Assembly (NCBI RefSeq): GCF_009754945.1
Contig: NZ_WPIN01000002.1
Coordinates: 558,001 to 622,000, forward strand
Direction of reading: 5' to 3'
DNA from: Spirosoma arboris
GTDB lineage: Bacteria > Bacteroidota > Bacteroidia > Cytophagales > Spirosomataceae
Length of the DNA stretch: 64,000 nucleotides
Shown: in pieces, positions 46,040 through 54,982 of the stretch
Position numbering within the stretch: position 1 is the stretch's first letter
How the letters are laid out: every line of letters starts with the position of its first letter
The notes under the pieces: model-generated
Databases searched by the model: none
What the model was told of the DNA's origin: nothing
What the model saw: only the letters and a program-made list of their open reading frames with translations
Translations under genes and position numbers: made by a program

Positions 46040-46090
46040 CCGATAGAAAGCCGCGTTGGCTATTTGTTTATAATTGCGACTTCCTATCGG
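46040..46090 (-). terminator. Imperfect hairpin after recX
   Basis: CCGATAGAAAG and CTTCCTATCGG are complementary at 10 of 11 positions, with a long loop. It is downstream of recX and upstream of the GT2 gene. Confidence 0.5.
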
Positions 46091-46107
46091 GTGCCGAACC
46101 ATCTGCG

Positions 46108-46563
46108 TTACTCGTCATTCAATACACTAAAAATCAACTCAGACTCGTAGCCTTTACTTAGCGCATAGCGCACAAGTTTTTGTTTGATAACTAGGGGATT
46201 GTCATCACGAATACTCTGGCGCTTTCGGTTTAACAATTCTTTTAGTGTATCCTGATAATCGTCGGGAGCAATTTCCTTCATGGCCTGGTCGAGGTTGTAA
46301 CCCGAAATGCCGCGTTGCTGTAAGTGCTGTTTAATTTTACGCTTGCCCCAGCCTTTCACGCGAAATTTCCCTCCGGCAAACGATTTCGCAAATCGTTCTT
46401 CATTCAAATAATTTTGCTGGATCAGTTCGGCAATGATTTCTTCTGCATCATCACCCAAAACGGCCCACTCCTTCAATCGTTCACGAACTTCCTGTTGTGT
46501 ACGCTCTTGATACGCGCAGAACATAGCCGCTTTATGAAGCGCGTCTTTTAGTAACTCTGTCAT
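46108..46563 (-). CDS. recX: Regulatory protein RecX
   Basis: Modulates RecA filament growth. The 151-residue protein consists of three-helix repeats; the family motifs AYQERTQQEVRERLKEWAV, QQNYLNEERFAKSFAGGKFRVKGWGKRKI and DNPLVIKQKLVRYALSKGYESE are all visible. In many bacteria recX follows recA, but here the two are separated by about 11 kb. It stands between the nucleoside hydrolase and the GT2 gene, on the same strand as both. Confidence 0.9.
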   Translation of the reverse strand: MTELLKDALHKAAMFCAYQERTQQEVRERLKEWAVLGDDAEEIIAELIQQNYLNEERFAKSFAGGKFRVKGWGKRKIKQHLQQRGISGYNLDQAMKEIAPDDYQDTLKELLNRKRQSIRDDNPLVIKQKLVRYALSKGYESELIFSVLNDE

Positions 46564-46625
46564 ACTATCAGAACACTTTTTTGCCCATTATACGCGACAA
46601 ATGACTGATTTCAAGTCGCTATTTA

Positions 46626-47624
46626 TCATTTCTTAGGTTGATGTTGCATCAACTTGTTTATCAAGGCTTCAACCTCCAGAGCGGGCAGTTTCCCTACCAA
46701 ATGCTGATGCCCTTTACCCGTATCGTCCCAACCGTTTGAGCCGTCGGCGTTCATCGTCAATCGTCCGGATTTAACCGTGTAATAAGGTGCATAACCCCTT
46801 ACACCCACTAGTACAGCGGTTTGGTCCCAACTCATACGCCCGTCCTTATCTTCTTTCGACTTTGGCAGGCTAATGGAGAAGACATCTTTAACAGGACTGT
46901 GCTGAATAGCTTTGTTTTGAGTCAATGGCAAGCCTGAGTGAATTTTTTCGCCAATTTCAAACCCACTCATCAGAATAGGCGTTGGCCAATCGGCAAAAAC
47001 AATTTTGGATGATGGTGTATCTCTAAATACATTGTATTCACGACCACTTGGAAATTTACCAGCCATACTGACCAAACTCTTAACCTTCAAAGCAACTAGC
47101 TCTCGGCCTGACAACTTCGAATATTTATCCGGTTTAGAGATCAACAGGTTGGCCAAATTGGTAACAAAACCAACCGTAATAATCGTTACACTACGGTCGG
47201 GCTGTTTAGCCAGAATCTGTCGGTAAAGAGCAATGGCATCAGGAACATCATTATTCGACTGGATGCGGTGCGGATACCGGGCCACGATCGTATCTGACCA
47301 GTGTTGGGTATCTTTATCACTTACAGCCTGACCTTTCGGTACAGCAATCGGGATGTTTGGGCGGTTAAAATAGGTGTTCAACACGCTCAGCACCTGTGTT
47401 ACTTTAGGATAGTTAGTGCTGGCAATGGTTGCCAGAATCTTAGCCTGTCCCTCATCGGCGAAGGCGTGAAGCAGCGTAATAGCGCCGACGTCATCATAGT
47501 CTGGACCCATATCGGTGTCGAAAATAACAGGGACGGCGGCTTGCTTTTGAGCCGACTGTCCAGAAGCCTGACCGATTGTCAGGGTTAGTAACACACTAAT
47601 TGAAAATAAGGTAATTCGGATCAT
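46626..47624 (-). CDS. Secreted nucleoside hydrolase (inosine-uridine type)
   Basis: Cleaves nucleosides to base and ribose. A Sec signal peptide (1-22) precedes the fold, so it is periplasmic, a less usual site for the family. The calcium site VIFDTDMGPDYDDVGAIT (Asp36, Asp38 and the DD pair) is intact. The TVGFVTNLANLL block is present, and the C-terminal DGRMSWDQTAVLV gives the last Asp. The 332-residue length fits the family. It is divergent from the glutathionylspermidine-synthase-like gene, with a bulged inverted repeat between them. Confidence 0.93.
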   Translation of the reverse strand: MIRITLFSISVLLTLTIGQASGQSAQKQAAVPVIFDTDMGPDYDDVGAITLLHAFADEGQAKILATIASTNYPKVTQVLSVLNTYFNRPNIPIAVPKGQAVSDKDTQHWSDTIVARYPHRIQSNNDVPDAIALYRQILAKQPDRSVTIITVGFVTNLANLLISKPDKYSKLSGRELVALKVKSLVSMAGKFPSGREYNVFRDTPSSKIVFADWPTPILMSGFEIGEKIHSGLPLTQNKAIQHSPVKDVFSISLPKSKEDKDGRMSWDQTAVLVGVRGYAPYYTVKSGRLTMNADGSNGWDDTGKGHQHLVGKLPALEVEALINKLMQHQPKK

Positions 47625-47633
47625 AGGAATAAG

Positions 47634-47704
47634 CGAGATTTACAGCACGGTACGAATTACGAATTGTTTTCGCAAGAATCGTAATTCGTACCGGGTAAAT
47701 CTCG
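47634..47704. repeat. Bulged inverted repeat between two divergent start codons
   Basis: The outer arms CGAGATTTAC/GTAAATCTCG and the inner arms CGGTACGAATTACGA/TCGTAATTCGTACCG (15 bp) are complementary, with an unpaired 4-base stretch on one side. Both neighbouring genes are divergent (starts at 47624 and 47710), so it cannot be a terminator of either and covers the promoter zone of both. Confidence 0.75.
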
Positions 47705-47709
47705 AAAAC

Positions 47710-48882
47710 ATGATTTCTCTCCAAAGACTCTCGACTCCGCCCGATACCCAACTTCATAATCTAGGCTGGGACTGGATGCTTGGCCAGGATACACTGCCCT
47801 ATCTGACAAATGAAGTGGTGGTTCTGCAACCTGCCGAAGCTGATGCTTATTATGAGGCTGCCAATGAACTGTTCGAGATGTTTATAGCAGCAGGGCAGCA
47901 CATTATTGATGAAAATCGCTTTGCCGAAATGGGCATTCCAGCAAACCTCGTCGAGCTTATTAAACTATCCTGGAACGATGATCGCCATATTCATCTCTAT
48001 GGCCGCTTTGATCTGGCTGGCGGAATAGATGGGCAAGGTATCAAACTCATTGAATTTAATGCAGATACAGCGACCTGCTTACCTGAAACAGCCGTTGTAC
48101 AGTATGCCCATCTAAAAGCGAATGGACATGATGAAAGCCAGCAATTCAACGCAGTGTTCGAAACATTGACTGGTCAGTTTGAGGAACTTCTGGCTATGAA
48201 CCCCGACCTGCAACCGACATTGCTACTATCAGCCATGCGTAATTTTGCTGAAGATGATGCCAACGTGGCTCTTCTTGGCGAAGCCGCCCGCGAAGCTGGT
48301 TTCGACATCGAATTCGATTTTGTGGATAACGTTGAGTTCTCGTCAGAAGAAGGTATTTTTTGGCAAAACCCTAAAAACGGACAGTTTGAAAAATTAGACT
48401 TCTGGTTTAAGCTAATTCCCTGGGAATCCATCGCAGAAGAGGAGCCCGAACTAGTCGATCTGTTAACTGAAATTGTTCGTAAACGGCTAGCGGTTGTGCT
48501 GAATCCGGCTTATACACTACTTTTTCAATCGAAGTACATATTAAAAATCCTTTGGGAGCTTTACCCCAATCACCCACTGCTTCTGGAAACCGATAGCAAG
48601 CCACTCGCAGGAAAGTCTTGTGTAGAGAAGGTTTTGTTTGGGCGAGAGGGGGCTAACACCCGTATTCTACATGCAGACGGAACGGAACGTCAGGTTGCAG
48701 ACGGAGATTATGGAGATTACCCAAAAATCTACCAGCAATATATTGACTTCCCTCAGGATTCAGGCGGCTATCTGTATCAAGCGGGTGTTTTCTATGCGGG
48801 CGAAGCCTGTGGGGTTGGCTTTCGACGCGGTGGGCTAATCTTAGACAACAGAGCGGGTTTTGTAGGACACATAATTGAGTAG
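47710..48882 (+). CDS. Glutathionylspermidine-synthase-like ATP-grasp ligase
   Basis: A 390-residue protein of the preATP-grasp/GSP-synthase family. The LGWDWMLGQDTLPYL N-terminus, the GIKLIEFNADTATCLPE Mg/ATP segment, the LLETDSKPLAGKSCVEKVLFGREGAN lysine-bearing ATP loop and the C-terminal EACGVGFRRGG phosphate-binding end are present. The amidase domain of bifunctional E. coli GspS is absent. In Bacteroidota such stand-alone proteins often pair with a DUF350 membrane protein, which I do not see here. The substrate peptide is unknown. Confidence 0.85.
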   Translation: MISLQRLSTPPDTQLHNLGWDWMLGQDTLPYLTNEVVVLQPAEADAYYEAANELFEMFIAAGQHIIDENRFAEMGIPANLVELIKLSWNDDRHIHLYGRFDLAGGIDGQGIKLIEFNADTATCLPETAVVQYAHLKANGHDESQQFNAVFETLTGQFEELLAMNPDLQPTLLLSAMRNFAEDDANVALLGEAAREAGFDIEFDFVDNVEFSSEEGIFWQNPKNGQFEKLDFWFKLIPWESIAEEEPELVDLLTEIVRKRLAVVLNPAYTLLFQSKYILKILWELYPNHPLLLETDSKPLAGKSCVEKVLFGREGANTRILHADGTERQVADGDYGDYPKIYQQYIDFPQDSGGYLYQAGVFYAGEACGVGFRRGGLILDNRAGFVGHIIE

Positions 48883-48914
48883 AGGGTAAAATACATAACA
48901 ACCAGACTTCGATT

Positions 48915-48956
48915 ACAAGCGCTAGGCCAATCCAATTATATTGGCCTGGCGTTTGT
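48915..48956 (+). terminator. Terminator of the glutathionylspermidine-synthase-like gene
   Basis: ACAAGCGCTAGGCCAAT and ATTGGCCTGGCGTTTGT are complementary over 17 bp with two mismatches that can form G-U pairs. Confidence 0.7.
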
Positions 48957-49012
48957 ACTGTTAAGGGTTAGTCAATTCGTTATAGTATCCAAATCCTGTG
49001 AATCGACCGCGC

Positions 49013-49360
49013 ATGAGCTATCTATTTCTTTGCCTACAGGCCCTGGTCTATATTGTAGCAGGATTAAATCATTTTATCAATCCTAAAACCTACTTAACCA
49101 TTATGCCGCCCTATATTCCGGCGCATAATCTGATGGTAACATTAAGTGGTGTCGCCGAAGTGATTCTGGGTATTGGGCTGTTGTTTCCAGCGACACGTTC
49201 GCTGTCGGCCTGGGGGATTATGCTACTATTGATCGCCGTATTTCCGGCTAACGTTTATATGGCTACCTCAAGCCGCTTTCGTAAGTTTCCAGCCTGGTTA
49301 CGTTGGGCTAGATTGCCTTTGCAGGGCATCCTAATCTGGTGGGCCTATAAATACACATAA
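49013..49360 (+). CDS. DoxX-family small membrane protein
   Basis: From ATG 49013 a 115-residue protein with four membrane helices (about 3-18, 40-58, 64-85, 95-112). The segments AGLNHFINPKTYLTIMPPYIP and VAEVILGIGLLFPATR are typical of DoxX/DoxD-like proteins, which are often linked with redox or oxidative-stress functions. A GTG at 48998 would add five residues. Its role is unknown. A 500-bp AT-rich gap follows. Confidence 0.85.
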   Translation: MSYLFLCLQALVYIVAGLNHFINPKTYLTIMPPYIPAHNLMVTLSGVAEVILGIGLLFPATRSLSAWGIMLLLIAVFPANVYMATSSRFRKFPAWLRWARLPLQGILIWWAYKYT

Positions 49361-49860
49361 ACTCATTCTTAGTTATTAGCTCTTGAGCTTGATAAAGTCA
49401 GTATCAATACCACACTTGCCCAGGCAAGTGTCAAAACAGCTAGATAGTAACTTCTTACATTCCACCATTAATTATACATCATCTATAAATTTTGATTATT
49501 AATTTTTAAACAAAAAAAAATCATTAGTTACATAAAAAGTGTTATCCTTCGTATTATTATTATTATTTGTACTTTTCCCATAAAGTTAAATTGGTAATTG
49601 TCAGTAACTATGTATAATTTATGGCACAAAAAATGTAAGAAATAGGGCTTAGTCAACTTAAAGGGCATTTTTGGCGATTATCTATTGGTATTTCCCCTAA
49701 TATCTGGTACAAGGGAATTATTTCATTAATTATATTCTCAAATCCCTTGATCGACGTTATTATCCGTTAGTTTATATTAATTGACTGACAGATAATAGTT
49801 TACTAAAGTGACTTTCATTATTGATTTTAGTCAAAGGGGGTGACATATATGTGAATTGTA
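49361..49860. other. 500-bp AT-rich intergenic region
   Basis: The largest gap without a gene. It contains a short ACACTTGCC/GGCAAGTGT palindrome near 49412-49431, long A/T runs (about 49490-49560) and the palindrome ACATATATGT at 49843-49852. I see no open frame, RNA gene or long inverted repeat. It may hold the promoter and operator of the following TetR gene. Confidence 0.65.
49843..49852. promoter_or_regulatory. ACATATATGT palindrome before the TetR gene
   Basis: A perfect 10-bp palindrome 8 bases before the ATG at 49861, a good position for a TetR-family autoregulatory operator. It has not been matched to a known operator. Confidence 0.4.
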
Positions 49861-50553
49861 ATGAATGCTATTATTATGGAGAAAGATGAGAAAATCAGGC
49901 GGAACCGCTCGAAAACCACTCAACGCATTGTTGAAGCGCTAGAAGACGTAATAGCAGAGCGCGGTTTAGAAGGCGTTGGTGTAAACCGGGTAGCCGAAAA
50001 AGCAAATGTCAGTAAAGTGTTAATTTATAGATATTTTGGTGGGATGGAAGGTCTGCTGGAATACTATGTAAAAATGGGAAAATTATTCCCAGTCTTTACC
50101 CCCGCTGTACTAGACCAAATTCGTCCATTACACGAGTCAGATGTAGCCCGTATTTGGTATCGTCAGGTCATTCAAACCTACCGTTATTTCCGTACGTTTA
50201 AAGCTGCACGTGAAGTCCTGAAAGCAAGTGTTATCGAAAACGACTCGATTGCCGAAACAACAGCCCGAGCACAGGATGAAGAAATGACACGGCTAGTGAG
50301 CCAGTTATCGTTTGTGAAAGGGGCCGATACACAAGCGATTTCGGCGGTTGTTCTTGGTGCAATGACTTATTTGACTATTATGGCTCAAAACGATCGCACT
50401 ATGATTAGCATTGATCTACGAAGCGAAGAAGGCTGGGAACGTATCGAAAATGCGGTTAAGGCAATTTATATTGCCTTAAATAAAATGGCTATTGGGTCAA
50501 AAGACGTCCAACTGGAATTGCAGTCAGCCCACCTGCCCATTGCCCAGTGGTAA
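49861..50553 (+). CDS. TetR/AcrR-family transcriptional regulator
   Basis: A 230-residue repressor-type protein. The N-terminal helix-turn-helix (about residues 16-62) is GLEGVGVNRVAEKANVSKVL plus the IYRYFGGMEGLLEYY recognition helix. The C-terminal all-helical domain (about 75-210) is poorly conserved and binds an unknown ligand. It is transcribed alone and is convergent with the GH65 gene; no transporter lies adjacent. The ATATATGT palindrome before the start suggests autoregulation. Confidence 0.92.
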   Translation: MNAIIMEKDEKIRRNRSKTTQRIVEALEDVIAERGLEGVGVNRVAEKANVSKVLIYRYFGGMEGLLEYYVKMGKLFPVFTPAVLDQIRPLHESDVARIWYRQVIQTYRYFRTFKAAREVLKASVIENDSIAETTARAQDEEMTRLVSQLSFVKGADTQAISAVVLGAMTYLTIMAQNDRTMISIDLRSEEGWERIENAVKAIYIALNKMAIGSKDVQLELQSAHLPIAQW

Positions 50554-50564
50554 ATGATATTAAT

Positions 50565-50617
50565 TAGTTTGCAGTAACTCTGATATTATTCCATTTTATC
50601 CTAGTTACTGCAAACTA
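50565..50617. terminator. Bidirectional terminator between TetR and GH65 genes
   Basis: TAGTTTGCAGTAACT (50565-50579) and AGTTACTGCAAACTA (50603-50617) are exactly complementary over 15 bp. A run of six T follows on the plus strand. Confidence 0.85.
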
Positions 50618-50621
50618 TTTT

Positions 50622-52667
50622 TTATTCTACCTGAACGGTTTTCAATTGTGGCCCTACCCCTTTAATTGTCAGAGACTTCCATTTCTTCGGAAGTTTGGTT
50701 TTGAGCTGTGTAATGCCGCTGTCTGTAATATCCAGCCCTCCAAATCCATTTAAAACAGCCTGTAGCATTCCACCCGCTCCTGTTGCAAAATAGGGGTTTG
50801 TACCGCCTGCTGTTTCCGCCAATACGCCAAATGGTGGCACTTCGTTTGGCTTATAACTCTTCACAAACCAATCATACGCTTTGTCCGGTTCGCCTAAACG
50901 AGCATGCAGTGTCGACAAAACTGACCATCCCATAGCTGGACCTTCGGGCGAATAACGTGGCTCGTAATACGCCAAATCTTTTTTGACACTTGCTTCATCC
51001 TTGACAATAGTGAGTGGATAAGCCAGCAGGTTTACATCGGCCTGCTTAATCATAACGCCGTCGTAAGTACGATTTTCCTTGGTTACACCATCTGGAAATT
51101 TTAATATTAACAAATTATCGGCAACTAATTTCCAATCAGGATTGGCAACTATACCCAATTCCTGCGCGGCTTGTATGGCGTACAAAAGCGACGTTTTTGC
51201 CATACCGTTAGTGAATGCATTATCATCAATATTTTCCTGCCATTCATTGGCCCCAATCACATTATTGATGTGATATTTTCCTGGTCCTTCCCGTTCAACG
51301 CGGCTAGACCAGAAATCAGCTACTTCTTTCAACATTGGATAGCCTCTCGTACGAAGCCACTCTTTGTCTTTCGTAACCTGATAGTATTTCCAGAATGACC
51401 AGCCTATACAACCAGTAATATGCTGTTGAAAGGGCCCAGTTAAGGCCCAAACGGGAGTAGCCTCTTGCCCGCCAGAATCTGACTCCCACGGGAACATAAC
51501 ACCTTTATAGCCATGACTAAATGCATTTTGCCGTGCCATCTGCATACGCTCAAATCGGTATTCGAGCATAGATTTAGCGATTTCAGGTTTTAAGGTCAAA
51601 ATCGGTGGATACATCCAAAGTTCCGTATCCCAGAACACGTGACCATTATAACCTAAACCCGACAACCCCATCGGCGACAGACTATAACCGGTACCTTCCC
51701 GCACGAATGAGTATAAGTGATAGAGTGCCGACCGAACCGCTTTTTGCGCATCAGCATCACCCTCAATAATAATGTCACTCTGCCAGAGTTTGCCCCATTC
51801 GGCAGTATGGCGCGTCAACAGGCGCTCCGTACGTTCGAGAGCCGCGAAAAGAGTCAACCGCTCAGCTTCGTTGTGTGGATCAGCGGTATGTGCCGTTGAC
51901 GATACCGAGCCTACGACGCTAAATCGATAGGTTTCTCCAGCCTTCAGTCGCTTTTTAAACTTGGCGAGGTGCATGTTATAGTCCCAATCTTCATGGATAA
52001 CATCGGGCTCTTGGCCGTGCGGTTCCTCAAAAACAAAACTGGTGGAGGCCGCTACCGTATGGCGTCCTGATGGGCTTTTTGCGACTGATGTTAACAGGCG
52101 AATCGTTACATGAGATCGGTCAATTTCCGAATAGAAATTCTTGACTTCTTTGAGATTCTCTGGTGTCTCGATAACGCTCATCGGGATAATCTCGCAGTCC
52201 TTCTTAGCAGTAATCTCAACCATCGTTAGCTCAGAAAACGGCAGATGACGCAGTGCCATCATGGTCTGCTTAACGCTGACTTTATCTTTATAATCGAATG
52301 TAGTCGTCAGCGCTGCTTTTTGCATATCGAGCGTTTGACGGTAATTGGCAATCTCCTTCGGCCCAATCCGCTGACCGTCTACTTCGAGATTCATGTTGGC
52401 AAAGTTGAACACTTTCAGGATGTTCGAGACACGCCCCCGACCGTAGGTATCGAAAGCTCCATTAAGCACAACATCTTTCACTTTCATGGGTTCTGGCGAC
52501 GAAACAAGGCCAATCATTCCATTAGCAACGGTAATACCGTAATAATTAGCAGAGTTAATATTTTGACCAATAATCTGCCAGGCAGTATTATCTGTCTGCG
52601 CATGAGCCGTGGGCAAGAGTTGACCAGACATTAACATCAAGCCGACCAATAGGTATTTTCTGTTCAT
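50622..52667 (-). CDS. Secreted glycoside hydrolase family 65 protein
   Basis: Alpha6/alpha6-barrel enzyme of 681 residues with a Sec signal peptide (1-23, after AHA). GH65 members are phosphorylases or hydrolases of alpha-glucosides such as kojibiose, trehalose and maltose. Seen are the central VFWDTELWMYPPILTLKP block, GYKGVMFPWESDSGGQE, and the NVIGANEWQENIDDNAFTN block with the general-acid Glu475. A hydrolase rather than a phosphorylase is plausible for an exported enzyme. It is the last gene of the leftward Sus-type locus, behind the small secreted protein. Confidence 0.88.
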   Translation of the reverse strand: MNRKYLLVGLMLMSGQLLPTAHAQTDNTAWQIIGQNINSANYYGITVANGMIGLVSSPEPMKVKDVVLNGAFDTYGRGRVSNILKVFNFANMNLEVDGQRIGPKEIANYRQTLDMQKAALTTTFDYKDKVSVKQTMMALRHLPFSELTMVEITAKKDCEIIPMSVIETPENLKEVKNFYSEIDRSHVTIRLLTSVAKSPSGRHTVAASTSFVFEEPHGQEPDVIHEDWDYNMHLAKFKKRLKAGETYRFSVVGSVSSTAHTADPHNEAERLTLFAALERTERLLTRHTAEWGKLWQSDIIIEGDADAQKAVRSALYHLYSFVREGTGYSLSPMGLSGLGYNGHVFWDTELWMYPPILTLKPEIAKSMLEYRFERMQMARQNAFSHGYKGVMFPWESDSGGQEATPVWALTGPFQQHITGCIGWSFWKYYQVTKDKEWLRTRGYPMLKEVADFWSSRVEREGPGKYHINNVIGANEWQENIDDNAFTNGMAKTSLLYAIQAAQELGIVANPDWKLVADNLLILKFPDGVTKENRTYDGVMIKQADVNLLAYPLTIVKDEASVKKDLAYYEPRYSPEGPAMGWSVLSTLHARLGEPDKAYDWFVKSYKPNEVPPFGVLAETAGGTNPYFATGAGGMLQAVLNGFGGLDITDSGITQLKTKLPKKWKSLTIKGVGPQLKTVQVE

Positions 52668-52755
52668 AAATATATCATAGGTGAAATAAAGCCTAAAAAT
52701 AATACCATGATTACCTATAAACTAATCTAAGTGGCATAAGAGGACTGGGTAAACG

Positions 52756-53430
52756 CTAACGGCCATGTCTGTGGGGACGTCCTACCCGAACTGGGCGTCC
52801 GCGTCCACGAGTACTTCCACCCAATAACCCTCCTGAGTCGGTTCGTAAGAGCCCAAACCGCAGGTAAAGTCCATAAAATGTTTTGGAACTGTCTGTTGTT
52901 TCACTACTGAAATCGTAATAACCTGTTGTCAGGCCAATGCCCACACGAGGGGCAATCTGTGCCATAATACTATAGGTTAGTTCGAGCATTAAACTTCCCT
53001 GTTTATCAAAAACCCGGCCTGCACCAATGGTCATTTCGTTGGCAAAAATGCCATAATTGGCCACGTCCATGGTTACTCTTCCTTCCAGAAATAAAGACGT
53101 ATCAGGACGGAGCGAATTTCGACCGAAAGCAACGCCTAAATCAATTACATTAAATGACTTACCGATTTCAATACTTTGCGCAATGCGGTCTTTAGGGCTA
53201 CCCGCTCCGGTATAAATTGAAAAAGGAGTTGTACGAACGTAAATAGGGGCTGCCTTAAAATTGAAAATAGATCGGCTTGAATCTTCTGAGGATCTGCTTA
53301 TAGAATGATAGGTCTGTTGGCCTTTAGTGGCTTGTGGTTGCGTTGTATCAGCCGTTGCCGATTGTGCCCATAAATTTCTGGCTAGACCAATAAGCATAAC
53401 GATCATCAGTACTTGTACACGTAAAATCAT
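52756..53430 (-). CDS. Secreted protein of unknown function, possible outer-membrane barrel
   Basis: A 224-residue protein with a signal peptide (1-22, after LWAQ). The body is rich in alternating strands (TTPFSIYTGAGSPKDRI, IDLGVAFGRNSLRPDT, MDVANYGIFANEMTIGAGR, PRVGIGLTTGYYDFSSET), the pattern of an outer-membrane beta-barrel. The last 20 residues are basic and Gly/Arg rich. A strong hairpin precedes it, so it is probably transcribed separately from the haloperoxidase gene. No family recognised. Confidence 0.8.
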   Translation of the reverse strand: MILRVQVLMIVMLIGLARNLWAQSATADTTQPQATKGQQTYHSISRSSEDSSRSIFNFKAAPIYVRTTPFSIYTGAGSPKDRIAQSIEIGKSFNVIDLGVAFGRNSLRPDTSLFLEGRVTMDVANYGIFANEMTIGAGRVFDKQGSLMLELTYSIMAQIAPRVGIGLTTGYYDFSSETTDSSKTFYGLYLRFGLLRTDSGGLLGGSTRGRGRPVRVGRPHRHGR

Positions 53431-53473
53431 AATAAAAAGGATTTAGTAATCGCCTTAACCTCTGCCAGTTACT

Positions 53474-53512
53474 AAAAAAAATCCCCACTTTGTTGGAGTG
53501 GGGATTTTTTAA
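53474..53512 (-). terminator. Strong rho-independent terminator after the haloperoxidase gene
   Basis: AAAAAATCCCCACT and AGTGGGGATTTTTT are exactly complementary over 14 bp around a 7-base loop. The A-run at the left becomes the U-tract on the minus strand. Confidence 0.9.
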
Positions 53513-53526
53513 TTATCATTTAACAA

Positions 53527-54882
53527 TTAACGACTGGCTACAGCTGCTTTTCGAGCATGGATTTTTTCGATCACCCATTTTCCTACTTTTTCGCCTTCTA
53601 ATTGCCCGTTCACCAGGGCCGATCGATAGTGAATACCACCATACATTCGGCTAATGGAAGCTTCGTCGGCAGCATTCCTGAATGACTTGAACGATCGAAC
53701 ACCATGACCATATTTAAATTCTGTAGAATCTGTAAAAGCGACATTATCACCCATTAAGTTGGTCAATACTGTAGCCGCAGCAGTGGAAATAACGCTGTGT
53801 CCACTGGGATATTCGGGGAAAGGAGGGGTTTGCAAAAATGGCGTCCATTTAGGGTCTATGAATTTGTTGATGACCGTTTCAGGCCGCACTGTTTTACTCC
53901 GGTATTTTTCGTCCCAGCAAGAAATAAACCCATCCCCTAGCGCAAATGATGTAAGCGCGTAAGCTTCGACGGTACGTATCATATTTAGTTTTTGCTGACG
54001 GGCAACCGTTTGGGCAATAGCGAGCCAGTGGCCTCCTGGTGTCATTTTTTTACTGGCGAACATAACGTGCCCCGCTACGTTCATCACAAACGCATTGTCG
54101 TCCCAGAAATAAGCAATATCCTGTTTCTGTTTATCCAGATTTTTTCCTGTCTGATATACCTCATCCAGTTCCTTTTCATAAGGACTTCCTTTGGCTAAAT
54201 TGTAAGGCAGTGGACGAGGGGGCATAAATTGATTACAGGTATCCATTGCCCAGCAACGAAGCTTATTCCATTGTGGCTCGGCGGCATCCATGTAGGCTGG
54301 GGGCGTTGGTACCCAAGTACCCTCTTCATTTGTTACAGTATGTTTAAAGCCGCGTGTTTGTTTGTAGCTATCCTTAGCGGCATAATCCAGTACATGTTTG
54401 GCAACGGCCTCTCCATAGGCCATTGACCGTTCGTACACTTCATCAGGAACGCCGTCTTTCTTGTATTGCTCGTTGAAGGGCTTTTCAAATTCATCGTAAA
54501 AATTGACGGAAAATGTCAATGCTCGGGCAACGGTCAAAAAGGCATGCGTACTGGCTAACGGAAAGCAATATTCTTTGCCGGCTTCTGGCTGAGGACCGGA
54601 TTGAAACCGCTTCAATTTACCTCCCAAAGACTCATACTGACTGTCGAAAGGTACGAGTGCTTCGTAGCCCGCCAGATTCGCATACGAATAGATTCGGCTA
54701 GCTACAGGTGGCGAAAAAATGTCATGAATAATAACCTCCGTGAGTTTGTTTAGAGCCGCGTTGTAATACTCGGCATTAGCAGCTTTGGCATTGTACTCAG
54801 CAGGTGTAGCGGGTTTACGACAACCAGCAATTCCAACCAGCAAAAGTGCCAGCAGATAGCCAAAACGAAGCGAATAGTTCAT
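53527..54882 (-). CDS. Vanadium-dependent haloperoxidase / PAP2-family lipoprotein
   Basis: A 451-residue lipoprotein (lipobox VGIAGC, Cys21). Its alpha-helical vanadate-binding site shows Lys326 and Arg333 (DEKYRSKTVRPE), Pro-Ser-Gly-His at 359-362 and Arg412/His418 (SRMYGGIHYR). These are the residues of vanadium haloperoxidases and acid phosphatases, which share one fold, so either activity is possible. It lies between the FG-GAP/ASPIC lipoprotein and the small secreted protein, in the same direction as the Sus locus. Its export and anchoring suggest work on the cell surface or in the periplasm. Confidence 0.9.
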   Translation of the reverse strand: MNYSLRFGYLLALLLVGIAGCRKPATPAEYNAKAANAEYYNAALNKLTEVIIHDIFSPPVASRIYSYANLAGYEALVPFDSQYESLGGKLKRFQSGPQPEAGKEYCFPLASTHAFLTVARALTFSVNFYDEFEKPFNEQYKKDGVPDEVYERSMAYGEAVAKHVLDYAAKDSYKQTRGFKHTVTNEEGTWVPTPPAYMDAAEPQWNKLRCWAMDTCNQFMPPRPLPYNLAKGSPYEKELDEVYQTGKNLDKQKQDIAYFWDDNAFVMNVAGHVMFASKKMTPGGHWLAIAQTVARQQKLNMIRTVEAYALTSFALGDGFISCWDEKYRSKTVRPETVINKFIDPKWTPFLQTPPFPEYPSGHSVISTAAATVLTNLMGDNVAFTDSTEFKYGHGVRSFKSFRNAADEASISRMYGGIHYRSALVNGQLEGEKVGKWVIEKIHARKAAVASR

Positions 54883-54935
54883 AGAATAAATGACAAGTTA
54901 TAAAAACAGAGAATGGTCGGGTCTGCTACTACTTA

Positions 54936-54943
54936 CAAAATTA
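54936..54943 (-). promoter_or_regulatory. -7 box TAATTTTG of the haloperoxidase gene
   Basis: The complement of 54936-54943 matches TAnnTTTG, 54 bases before the start at 54882. No -33 box is seen. It suggests that the haloperoxidase can be transcribed independently of the upstream gene. Confidence 0.45.
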
Positions 54944-54982
54944 ACGGAAAATTTAGGGAGAAACTACATTGACTAACGTTGC

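Noticed and set aside
49412..49431. Terminator for the DoxX-like gene
   Set aside because: The ACACTTGCC/GGCAAGTGT palindrome has a two-base loop and no T-run; it is noted only as a palindrome.
49361..49860. Possible small RNA or gene in the 500-bp gap
   Set aside because: No frame with coding character, no strong stem with a T-run and no promoter with a good -33 were found; only AT-rich sequence and two small palindromes.
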